DNA of 7,154 nt, from contig JAATGX010000235.1 of assembly GCA_015688915.1 (NCBI GenBank), positions 1-7,154 of the forward strand, written 5' to 3'. Of the stretch, positions 1 to 5,868 are shown piece after piece. A program made the translations under genes and the position numbers. The notes under the pieces are model-generated. The model ran no database searches. It had not been told where the DNA came from and saw only the letters and a list, made by a program, of their open reading frames with translations. Origin of the DNA: Desulfuromonadales bacterium. GTDB lineage: Bacteria > Desulfobacterota > Desulfuromonadia > Geobacterales > Pseudopelobacteraceae. Numbering within the stretch: position 1 is the stretch's first letter; the number at the start of each line of letters is the position of its first letter.

Positions 1-700
1 GGTTGTTGGCCCCGATGATGTAGGCCTGACGCGGTCCGTCAAAGCACCCCTTGGCCTGGTTGACATTGGCGCTGGCAATGGAACTGCGCAGGTCCTCCAT
101 GGTCAGGCTGTAGGAGGCCAGGGCCGTGGGGTTGGCGAGGACCCGTACCGCCGGTCGCTGGCCCCCGCTGATGCTGACCAGGCCGACACCCGGCAGTTGG
201 GAAATCTTCTGGGCAAAACGGGTGTCGGCCAGGTCTTCGACCTTGAACAACGGCAGGGAATCCGAGGACAGCGCCAGGGTCATGATCGGCGTGTCGGCCG
301 GGTTGACCTTGCTGTAGACCGGCGGATTGGGAAGGTCGCGGGGCAGAAAGGTAGATCCCGCGTTGATGCCGGCCTGCACCTCCTGTTCGGCCACGTCCAG
401 GCTGAGTTCGAGGCTGAACTGGAGCGTAATGACCGAACAGCCGCCCGAACTGGTGGAGGTCATCTGGGTCAGACCCGGCATTTGGCCGAACTGCCGTTCC
501 AGAGGCGCGGTAATCGAGGTCGCCACCACATCCGGGCTGCCGCCGGGGTAGAAGGTGCGCACCTGGATCGTCGGGTAGTCCACCTGGGGCAGGGCGGAAA
601 CCGGTAACTGCTTGTAGGCCACGGCGCCGGCCAGGAGGATGGCGACCATCAACAGGGTGGTGGCCACGGGCCGCATGATGAAGAGACGGGAGAGATTCAT
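1..700 (-). CDS. mdtB: MdtB-like RND multidrug efflux pump, N-terminal part (3' end outside window)
   Basis: This is the inner-membrane, proton-driven pump of a tripartite RND exporter, which would work with the fusion protein encoded upstream and an outer-membrane channel. The first 233 residues are visible and the rest lies beyond the left edge. The start region MNLSRLFIMRPVATTLLMVA leads into transmembrane helix 1 (about residues 9-29). It is followed by the porter-domain motif LPVSALPQVDYPTIQV, then APLERQFGQMPG, NPPVYSKVNPADTPIMTLAL and GVGLVSISGGQRPAVRV. These match the MdtB/MdtC branch of the family better than AcrB as I recall those sequences. The ATG at 700-698 has a modest AAGG ribosome site six bases upstream. 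The gene follows the fusion-protein gene after a 110-bp gap filled with hairpin repeats, so both are probably in one operon. Substrates cannot be read from the sequence; E. coli MdtABC exports novobiocin and bile salts. An mdtC-like partner may follow outside the window, which is inference. Confidence 0.93.
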   Translation of the reverse strand, partial: MNLSRLFIMRPVATTLLMVAILLAGAVAYKQLPVSALPQVDYPTIQVRTFYPGGSPDVVATSITAPLERQFGQMPGLTQMTSTSSGGCSVITLQFSLELSLDVAEQEVQAGINAGSTFLPRDLPNPPVYSKVNPADTPIMTLALSSDSLPLFKVEDLADTRFAQKISQLPGVGLVSISGGQRPAVRVLANPTALASYSLTMEDLRSSIASANVNQAKGCFDGPRQAYIIGANN

Positions 701-732
701 GAAGTACCTTGAAATCAGTCTTTGAAGTGAAG

Positions 733-766
733 TCCCCCTTTGCAAAAGGGGGATTTAGGGGGATTT
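733..766 (+). repeat. C5/G5-rich hairpin repeat, left copy
   Basis: A perfect 9-bp stem (TCCCCCTTT at 733-741 with AAAGGGGGA at 745-753, three-base loop) is followed by a second G5ATTT block at 758-766. The same unit occurs in inverted orientation at 788-829. It resembles the short dispersed C5TTTG-type intergenic repeats of Geobacter-like genomes, which is from memory. It lies in the spacer of the efflux operon, where transcription crosses it from the minus strand. On that strand no T-run follows the stem, so it is not an obvious terminator of the operon and may instead be a processing or stability element. Confidence 0.75.
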
Positions 767-787
767 CGACGGAGGAGCTTCAAAGGC

Positions 788-829
788 GAATCCCCCCTCG
801 TCCCCCTTTGTCAAAGGGGGGATTTTTTT
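788..829 (-). repeat. C5/G5-rich hairpin repeat, right copy, terminator-like on plus strand
   Basis: This is an inverted copy of the unit at 733-766. Its stem pairs CCCCCTTTG (802-810) with CAAAGGGGG (812-820). On the plus strand the stem is followed by GATTTTTTT, which has the form of an intrinsic terminator for antisense transcription entering from the left. On the minus strand, the coding strand, no T-run follows. The right end of the copy lies inside the 3' end of the membrane fusion protein gene and provides its stop codon at 811-813. Confidence 0.75.
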
Positions 830-2082
830 GATTCCCGTCCCGCTCCCTGTTGATCGCCCGGACCTTTCGCACCGCCTTGGCCCCGCCCGCCGCCCGGCTC
901 CTTCACCTCCACATTGCTGCCGTCCCGCAGCCGTTCCGCGCCGTCCACCACTACCTGCTCACCCGCCGCGAGTCCGGCGCTGACGGAGACGTCATCCCCC
1001 TGGGTGACGCCGATGGTGATCGGACGCAGGGTCACGGTCTTGTCGGCCTTGACCAGGTAGACGAAGGTCCCCTGGGGACCGCGCTGGATGGCTGCGGTCG
1101 GGATCACGACGGCGTTGCGCCGGGTCTCCAGCAGCAGTCGGGCATTGACGAACTGGTTGGGGAACAGTTCATTGCCCGTGTTGGGGAAGACCGCCTTGAG
1201 CTTGACCGTGCCGGTCGTGGGATCGATCTGGTTGTCCAGGGTCAGGAGCGTTCCGCCGGCCAGCCGCTGTTTCTGTTCGCGGTCATAGGCGTCCACTGCA
1301 AGTCGGACCCCAGATTTCATCTTGGCGAGCAGCTTGGGGAGGTTGTCCTCGGGGATGGGAAACACGACCGTGATCGGCTGCAACTGGGTGATCACCACCA
1401 GCCCGTTGGCGTCCGTGGCGTGGATGATGTTGCCGGCGTCCACCTGGCGTAGCCCCACCCGCCCGCTGGCCGGGGCGGTGATGCGGCTGTAAACCAGTTG
1501 CAGCTTGGCGCTGTCGATCAGCCCCTGGTCCACCTTGACGGAGCCTTCAAGCTGGCGTACCTGCGCCTCCTGGGTGTCGTACTGCTGTTTGGGTATGGAA
1601 TCCTGCTGCCAGAGCTGCTTGTAGCGCGCCAGATCGAGGCGGGCATTGTTCAACTGCTCCCGGTCGCGGGCCATCTGTCCCTCGGCCTGGGTCAACTGCA
1701 CCTGGAAGGGGCGCGGGTCGATGACGGCCAGCAGGTCTCCCTTGGTTACGTTCTGCCCTTCCCGGAAGCGCACCTCCATGAGTTGCCCGTCAACACGGCT
1801 TTTCACCGTGACGGTATTGAGGGGGGTGACGTTGCCCAGCCCGGTGAGATAGACCCCCACGTCCCCTATTTTAGCCGGTACGGCCACGACCGGCATGGCC
1901 GGAGAGGTGTTTTTCTGTGTCGCCTTGGCAGCCTGGGGGTTCGCCTTGCAGGCGGACAGGTGCATCCCCCCGGCGATCAGGGCGAGCAGCGGCAGGGCGA
2001 ACCGCCAGCGGCGCCTCAATCCGCTGCGGGGTTGCCCCGTCCCGGCGTTACGTTTGGGGTCCTGATTCGAGTGAGTGGTCAT
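811..2082 (-). CDS. mdtA: MdtA-like RND efflux membrane fusion lipoprotein
   Basis: This is the periplasmic adaptor (HlyD/MdtA family) linking the RND pump encoded next to it to an outer-membrane channel; 423 residues. The ATG at 2082 was chosen because GGAG (2088-2091) lies five bases upstream; a frame-open ATG at 2163 would add 27 residues of no family character. A basic N-terminus and hydrophobic stretch (about 27-41) end in a lipobox, LSAC, with Cys45, so the protein should be lipid-anchored. The first lipoyl half is at about 82-126 (SRVDGQLMEVRFREGQ, then DLLAVIDPRPF). An alpha-hairpin spans about 127-190, the second lipoyl half about 198-220 (RITAPASGRVGLRQVDAG), and beta-barrel and membrane-proximal domains follow. 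The tail from about 396 is Gly/Gln-rich and low in complexity, and its last codons lie in a repeat. The terminator at 2227-2260 implies an own promoter within 2083-2226. A TTGACG (minus strand, 2158-2163) is a possible -35 box, but no good -10 box accompanies it. Confidence 0.92.
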   Translation of the reverse strand: MTTHSNQDPKRNAGTGQPRSGLRRRWRFALPLLALIAGGMHLSACKANPQAAKATQKNTSPAMPVVAVPAKIGDVGVYLTGLGNVTPLNTVTVKSRVDGQLMEVRFREGQNVTKGDLLAVIDPRPFQVQLTQAEGQMARDREQLNNARLDLARYKQLWQQDSIPKQQYDTQEAQVRQLEGSVKVDQGLIDSAKLQLVYSRITAPASGRVGLRQVDAGNIIHATDANGLVVITQLQPITVVFPIPEDNLPKLLAKMKSGVRLAVDAYDREQKQRLAGGTLLTLDNQIDPTTGTVKLKAVFPNTGNELFPNQFVNARLLLETRRNAVVIPTAAIQRGPQGTFVYLVKADKTVTLRPITIGVTQGDDVSVSAGLAAGEQVVVDGAERLRDGSNVEVKEPGGGRGQGGAKGPGDQQGAGRESKKSPL

Positions 2083-2226
2083 GACATCTCCGTACGGATG
2101 TGTGTTTGCGGCCGGTCCGGAAGCCGTGCCGGTATCCAGTGTTAGACGACAGTTGCCCGTCAATGGTTACAATAAGCCTTACATAAAATATGCCATCAGG
2201 TGATCCCGACAGGATCAGACAATCGC

Positions 2227-2260
2227 AAAAGGGCGGAAAACCGTAGTCTTCCGCCCTTTT
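2227..2260 (-). terminator. Intrinsic terminator of the transglutaminase gene, bidirectional in form
   Basis: An 8-bp perfect stem pairs GGGCGGAA (2231-2238) with TTCCGCCC (2249-2256) around a 10-base loop. It is flanked by AAAA on one side and TTTT on the other, so a T-run follows the stem on either strand. It begins 13 bases after the stop codon of the transglutaminase-like gene and separates that gene from the efflux operon. Confidence 0.9.
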
Positions 2261-2272
2261 CGTCGCGTTCAA

Positions 2273-3721
2273 TCAGTTGTATTTCGTCTCCAGCACGGAG
2301 ATCTTTATCCTGCCGATGATGGCTATGATCGGCGCCATGTCATCCGGCCGGTGTCCTTCAAAAAACTTGAGATGGGTGGGGTCGGCGGGCAGTTGGTCGT
2401 AGGTGGGATCGACGGCCACCCAGCGGTCGGTGATGAAGCTTTCGGCCCAACTGTGATAGAGAAACCCCTTTCCTTCCTGGTAAACCAGGCCCGAGACAAA
2501 ACGGGTGGGTATACCGGCCGCCCTGGCCAGGGCGGTATAGAGACGGGCATGGGTCTGGCAGTTGCCGACGCGGGATTTGAAGCTCACCAAGGCGCCGCCG
2601 CCGTCATCCACGGTATCCCTCAGCCAGCCGGCCGTCCATGACGCCAGCGTTCGGACCACATCCTCCCGGTCCTTTCTGCCGGTTGCCAGTTCTCTGGCCT
2701 TGGCCACGATCTCCGGTGCGTCGGACTCGATCTTGTCGGCCGATTGCAGATATGTATCAGACGGTACGACGGGCCTGGCCGTGGCGGCCGGAGCCAGGGA
2801 GCCGGTCTTGACGGTGATGCGGTCCGCACCGTTCTTCTCCACCAGTTGCCCGCCTTCCTGCAGAAGAGGAATGTTGTCGTTCCAGCCGCTTACCTCCACC
2901 GCCAGGCCGGTCAACCGCTTCTGGTCCTTGATGGCCGGCTCGGCCCGAACGAGGCTGAAATCGTAGATCAGGTCTTTCTTGGACAGTGCGACGCCTCCCA
3001 CAAAGGCCCCCAATACCTTGGGATCCTCGGCCCTGGTCGTCACCAGCCCTTCGCGAACCGTTTCCATGAGGGTGTTGCCGTGGCTGTCCATCATGATGTC
3101 GTTGTTGACAAAGGGGTAGAGGGTATTGCGCAGCTTCAGGACCGGCCGGCCATCAGGCATGCGCCCCTCGCCCAGCACGGTGATGGTTACCTCCTTGAGC
3201 TTGACCTCTTCCGGATCGAAGGTCACGACCTTCTGGGGCCTGCCGGTGACGATTTCCCGCATCATGGGATAGAGGTTCAGCGCCGGACCGGGAACGATGT
3301 CCCCTTTGAATCTGAATTGTTTTTCAATGATCTTGCCGTTGCTTTCACTTTTGCTTCGCATGATGCCGTCATTGACCTTGCCGGACAGGCGCGACAGGAC
3401 GCCGCTGACGGTCTGGTCCACCTCGAAGGAACGCAAGGCAAGGTTTTTTTCCACCCAGTAGGTTTCGTGCGACGAGGCCTCCTTGGAGAAGCCCATCACG
3501 TTCATGCGTACGCTGCCGTCCCCCTCCATCAGGTACCCTTCGGCGGTTTCGGTGATGTTCTGCCGGTAGAAGCCGACCCGTTCGCTGCCGACGTAAATCC
3601 CGAACCAGCGTTCCGCAAGCGGCGGCTTGTTCAGCTTTTTGAATGATTCCGCGGATGAAGGATGGACAGCGGCCGCGATCAGGGCGATGGTGAAAAGCGT
3701 GTAGCGGGCAAGACGTTTCAT
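2273..3721 (-). CDS. Exported transglutaminase-like cysteine protein
   Basis: This is a 482-residue protein with a C-terminal transglutaminase-like (papain-fold) domain. The ATG at 3721 follows AGAGGA (3729-3734) by seven bases and begins a clear signal peptide: MKRLARY, a hydrophobic core to about residue 19, and probable cleavage after SSA at about residue 24. The open frame extends 127 codons further upstream, but that stretch lacks a ribosome site and protein-like character. Catalytic residues are visible: Cys388 in VGNCQTHARLYTALARAAG, His423 in YHSWAE and Asp438 in WVAVDPTYD. Bacterial members act as peptidases or amidases, or cross-link proteins; the substrate here is unknown. Residues about 25-330 are predicted beta-rich and I do not recognise a named domain. 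Their opening (ERWFGIYVGSERVGFYR) resembles the N-terminal regions of other bacterial exported transglutaminase-like proteins. The gene appears monocistronic: a terminator follows at 2227-2260 and a 191-bp leader region precedes it. Confidence 0.88.
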   Translation of the reverse strand: MKRLARYTLFTIALIAAAVHPSSAESFKKLNKPPLAERWFGIYVGSERVGFYRQNITETAEGYLMEGDGSVRMNVMGFSKEASSHETYWVEKNLALRSFEVDQTVSGVLSRLSGKVNDGIMRSKSESNGKIIEKQFRFKGDIVPGPALNLYPMMREIVTGRPQKVVTFDPEEVKLKEVTITVLGEGRMPDGRPVLKLRNTLYPFVNNDIMMDSHGNTLMETVREGLVTTRAEDPKVLGAFVGGVALSKKDLIYDFSLVRAEPAIKDQKRLTGLAVEVSGWNDNIPLLQEGGQLVEKNGADRITVKTGSLAPAATARPVVPSDTYLQSADKIESDAPEIVAKARELATGRKDREDVVRTLASWTAGWLRDTVDDGGGALVSFKSRVGNCQTHARLYTALARAAGIPTRFVSGLVYQEGKGFLYHSWAESFITDRWVAVDPTYDQLPADPTHLKFFEGHRPDDMAPIIAIIGRIKISVLETKYN

Positions 3722-3742
3722 GTAACATTCCTCTGATATATT

Positions 3743-3776
3743 CTTTGAAGGCCCGGGAGTGACCCGGTATTCAAAG
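3743..3776 (-). promoter_or_regulatory. Stem-loop in the leader of the transglutaminase-like gene
   Basis: A 34-base inverted repeat pairs CTTTGAA (3743-3749) with TTCAAAG (3770-3776). After a small internal loop, CCGGG (3753-3757) pairs with CCCGG (3763-3767) around AGTGA. It ends eight bases before the AGAGGA ribosome site of the downstream gene, so as RNA it could influence translation. No T-run follows, which argues against a terminator. Function is inference; only the pairing is seen. Confidence 0.45.
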
Positions 3777-3789
3777 GTGGATTTCATCA

Positions 3790-3817
3790 TTGACTTGAAA
3801 CCGTAATAAACTATAAA
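3790..3817 (+). promoter_or_regulatory. Sigma70-like promoter sequence pointing rightwards (antisense)
   Basis: TTGACT (3790-3795) and TATAAA (3812-3817) are separated by 16 bases, close to the sigma70 consensus, in an AT-rich island between genes. It faces right, towards the small gene at 3913-4125 and the GGDEF gene, both encoded on the opposite strand. Any product would therefore be an antisense or noncoding transcript. No plus-strand gene follows. The AT-rich island may also hold the minus-strand promoter of the transglutaminase gene (TATAGT at 3810-3815 on the minus strand), but no matching -35 box is evident. Confidence 0.3.
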
Positions 3818-3912
3818 CGAAAACGCCACTCCGGTCGGGCTGACGCGGGCATCAGCGGCGGTCGCGTGTGGCGGCGGGCAGTTCGACGTTCCATTGGGTG
3901 GCCGGAACAGGG

Positions 3913-4125
3913 CTATTCGGTGAAGATGGGATTGTTGTCCGCTTCCGGCCGCTGTTCGGGCTTCTTGATCCGGCACTGGTTCGGAGTATTTTCCGTTCCC
4001 GGCCGGGTTTCGGGCCCTGCTTGACGCATCAGGGAGGTGGCATATGTCAGAAGTTCGTCCCTGCCCGAGGGGGAGAGTTTGCGGAATTCGGAGATCAGGC
4101 ACTGCTCTTCAGGTGTGAGATCCAT
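3913..4125 (-). CDS. Small hypothetical protein coupled to the diguanylate cyclase gene
   Basis: This is a 70-residue protein of unknown function. Its ATG (4125-4123) shares one base with the TAA stop of the response regulator gene (TAATG), a classic arrangement for translational coupling; AAGGGG lies ten bases upstream. Residues about 1-36 (PEEQCLISEFRKLSPSGRDE and following) look like two amphipathic helices. From about residue 37 the chain is rich in Pro, Glu and Asn and is probably disordered. The helical part recalls the short ELLxYA-type helices found at the ends of some XRE-type regulators and in small antitoxin-like proteins, but no DNA-binding motif is present. No signal peptide or membrane segment is seen. 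It may act with the regulator encoded upstream, which is inference from position only. The coupled start and the protein-like N-terminal half support it as a real gene. Confidence 0.7.
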   Translation of the reverse strand: MDLTPEEQCLISEFRKLSPSGRDELLTYATSLMRQAGPETRPGTENTPNQCRIKKPEQRPEADNNPIFTE

Positions 4126-5078
4126 TATCGGGGTACCCCTTGGTGCAATTGCAATTCGAAAAACTCAACCCGGTTGCGGCCGTCGGCCTTGGCCTGGTAC
4201 AGGGCGTCGTCGGCCTGTTTCAGGAACTCGTCCACGGTGGCGCAGTTGCGGGTCGGGAAGGTGGCGACCCCCAGGCTGACGGTGATGGAGAGTGAGGTCA
4301 AGGCCCCGCTGAACTTGATTCCCTGGATCGACTGGCGTATCCGCTCGGCCACGAAGAGCGCTTCATTGGGGGTGGCGTCCGGCAACACGGCAACGAACTC
4401 CTCGCCGCCGTAGCGCGCGGCGATATCGTAGCTGCGCAACTCCTTTTGCAAGTTCAGCGCCACCTTTTGCAACACCACGTCACCCTGCAGGTGGCCATGG
4501 GTATCGTTGATCCGCTTGAAATGGTCGATGTCCATTATGATCAGCGACAGGCAACCATCCTTGCGGACGCAGCGCTGAAGCTCCCGGTCCAGGGCATCCA
4601 TCAGGTAGCGGCGGTTGAACAGGCCGGTCAGGTGGTCGGTATTGGAAAGTTCAAGCAGGAGTTCGTTGGAGCGTTTCAGATCATCCTGCAGATGTTTGAT
4701 CTTGAGGTGCACCTTGACCCGCGCCACCAGTTCCTCCGGGTCGAAGGGCTTGGTGACGTAGTCGCTGGCCCCTTGTTCAAGCCCCTTGATCTTCAGCTCC
4801 CGGTCGTTCATGCCGGTCAGGATGATCACCGGCACATCCTGCAGGTCCGGCCGCGATTTCAGCATGCTCAGGAACTTGAAACCGTCGATGCGGGGCATCT
4901 CCAGGTCGCAGAGGATGATGTCGACCGGCGAGGAGAGCAGTTTCTTGAACCCTTCCAGACCGTCTTCGGCCTCGTAGAAACGGGCAAAGAGGTCAAAGGA
5001 CTCCAGGGTCCTGATAATCCGTTCCCGGATCGCTTCGGAGTCGTCTATGATGAGCACGCTATCTGACATGATCGGCAA
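4125..5078 (-). CDS. PleD-like response regulator with GGDEF domain (diguanylate cyclase)
   Basis: This cytoplasmic two-component regulator makes cyclic di-GMP from two GTP when phosphorylated; 317 residues. The receiver domain (about 7-127) has acidic residues Asp12-Asp13, phospho-acceptor Asp58 in LCDLEMPRIDG, Thr88 and Lys110 (YVTKPFDPEEL). A short helical linker (about 127-145) leads to the GGDEF domain (about 146-310). That domain carries the metal-binding Asp183 in MDIDHFKRIND, the signature GGEEF at 224-228, and the allosteric inhibitory site RSYD (215-218) at the canonical five-residue distance. It is therefore expected to be an active, feedback-inhibited cyclase. No partner histidine kinase lies in the window, so the input signal is unknown. 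The start is taken as the TTG at 5078, five bases after GGAG; an in-frame ATG at 5069 is the alternative and would remove three residues (MPI) without touching a domain. Confidence 0.93.
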   Translation of the reverse strand: MPIMSDSVLIIDDSEAIRERIIRTLESFDLFARFYEAEDGLEGFKKLLSSPVDIILCDLEMPRIDGFKFLSMLKSRPDLQDVPVIILTGMNDRELKIKGLEQGASDYVTKPFDPEELVARVKVHLKIKHLQDDLKRSNELLLELSNTDHLTGLFNRRYLMDALDRELQRCVRKDGCLSLIIMDIDHFKRINDTHGHLQGDVVLQKVALNLQKELRSYDIAARYGGEEFVAVLPDATPNEALFVAERIRQSIQGIKFSGALTSLSITVSLGVATFPTRNCATVDEFLKQADDALYQAKADGRNRVEFFELQLHQGVPR

Positions 5079-5083
5079 ATCTA

Positions 5084-5087
5084 CTCC
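5084..5087 (-). promoter_or_regulatory. Ribosome site favouring a TTG start for the GGDEF regulator
   Basis: GGAG ends five bases before the TTG at 5078-5076 but fourteen bases before the in-frame ATG at 5069-5067. Normal spacing is about 5-9 bases, so it supports the TTG. The two candidate proteins differ by only three N-terminal residues. Confidence 0.5.
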
Positions 5088-5103
5088 AATTCGCAGATAA
5101 ACA

Positions 5104-5130
5104 CAATTTCTAAAAACCAGTTTCTAAAAC
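5104..5130. repeat. Short imperfect tandem repeat upstream of the GGDEF regulator
   Basis: CAATTTCTAAAAAC (5104-5117) is followed directly by CAGTTTCTAAAAC (5118-5130), which differs by one substitution and one missing A. It lies in the 94-bp gap between rpe and the regulator gene, 26 bases upstream of the regulator start. It could be a double operator or simply AT-rich promoter DNA; no convincing -35/-10 pair was found for the minus strand here. Confidence 0.4.
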
Positions 5131-5172
5131 AGGCACCTGCGGCGGGAGATCTGTCGGTTCGCGGCGGTCGTG

Positions 5173-5838
5173 CTACAGGAGCGGCTCGTGGGCGAGGCGC
5201 TTCAACTCCGTGATGGTGGCGCGGTAATCGGGGCTGCCGAACACGGCGCTGCCGGCCACGAAAACATCCGCCCCGGCGTGGGCAATCCGGGCGATATTGG
5301 CGGTTTTGACGCCGCCGTCAACCTCCAGTTCCGCCTCGCTGCCGTGCCGGTCCAGCATGGCCCGCAGGGAGTGGATCTTGGGCAGACAGGCCTCGATGAA
5401 GCTCTGGCCGCCGAAACCGGGATTGACGGTCATCAGCAGCACCAGGTCCAGGTCGCCCAGCACGTATTCCAGTACCGTGAGCGGGGTGGCCGGATTGAGC
5501 GAGACCCCGGCCTTTTTGCCCAGGGATTTGATCAGTTGAACGGTGCGGTGCAGGTGATGGACCGCCTCGGCGTGTACCACGATGATGTCCGCCCCGGCGG
5601 CGGCAAAATCGGGGATATAGCTGTCCGGGTTTTCGATCATCAGGTGCACGTCCAGCGGCAGGGCGGTCACCCGGCGGGCCGCCTCGACCACCAGTGGGCC
5701 GATGGTGATGTTGGGGACGAAATGGCCGTCCATCACATCGATGTGGATATAGTCGGCTCCGGCGGTCTCAACGGCGCGGATCTCGTCGCCGAGGCGGGAG
5801 AAGTCAGCCGAAAGGATGGATGGGGCGATCTTTTTCAT
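5173..5838 (-). CDS. rpe: Ribulose-phosphate 3-epimerase
   Basis: This enzyme interconverts D-ribulose 5-phosphate and D-xylulose 5-phosphate in the cytoplasmic pentose phosphate pathway. The 221 residues are full length for the family and fit one TIM barrel. The opening KKIAPSILSADFSRLGDEI is typical. Metal ligands and catalytic acids are visible: His32 and Asp34 in YIHIDVMDGHFVPN, His65 in LDVHLMIENP, and Asp174 in ELEVDGGV. The phosphate-binding loops MTVNPGFGGQSF (136-147) and AGSAVFG (195-201) are present. The ATG at 5838 has GGAGGTG upstream (starting at 5853). It follows rsmB on the same strand with a 168-bp gap occupied by a palindromic repeat, and the two are likely co-transcribed. 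No strong terminator is seen in the 94 bp after its stop. Confidence 0.97.
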   Translation of the reverse strand: MKKIAPSILSADFSRLGDEIRAVETAGADYIHIDVMDGHFVPNITIGPLVVEAARRVTALPLDVHLMIENPDSYIPDFAAAGADIIVVHAEAVHHLHRTVQLIKSLGKKAGVSLNPATPLTVLEYVLGDLDLVLLMTVNPGFGGQSFIEACLPKIHSLRAMLDRHGSEAELEVDGGVKTANIARIAHAGADVFVAGSAVFGSPDYRATITELKRLAHEPLL

Positions 5839-5868
5839 GTGGTAAACACCTCCAAACCGTCAAAAGCG

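Noticed and set aside
2089..2098. Perfect 10-base palindrome TCCGTACGGA over the ribosome site of the fusion protein gene
   Set aside because: Palindromes of this length are expected several times by chance in 7 kb, and no regulator gene is nearby to support an operator.
850..2145. Plus-strand open frames (850-1452 and 1498-2145) opposite the fusion protein gene
   Set aside because: They mirror the codon pattern of the real gene and show no recognisable motifs or ribosome sites.
2048..2272. 74-codon minus-strand open frame across the terminator and the fusion protein start
   Set aside because: It reads through an intrinsic terminator and overlaps the start of the efflux gene in another frame; its translation has no domain-like character.
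2744..3646. 300-codon open frame on the plus strand opposite the transglutaminase-like gene
   Set aside because: It lies fully antisense to a gene with a signal peptide and catalytic triad, its translation is low in protein-like motifs, and long antisense frames are expected in GC-rich DNA.
3832..3860. Possible terminator after the small gene (GCTGA and TCAGC arms)
   Set aside because: The stem is only five base pairs and no T-run follows on the minus strand.
3722..4102. 127-codon upstream extension of the transglutaminase-like frame
   Set aside because: It overlaps the small coupled gene and a likely leader with a stem-loop, and it would bury the signal peptide; the ATG at 3721 has a proper ribosome site.
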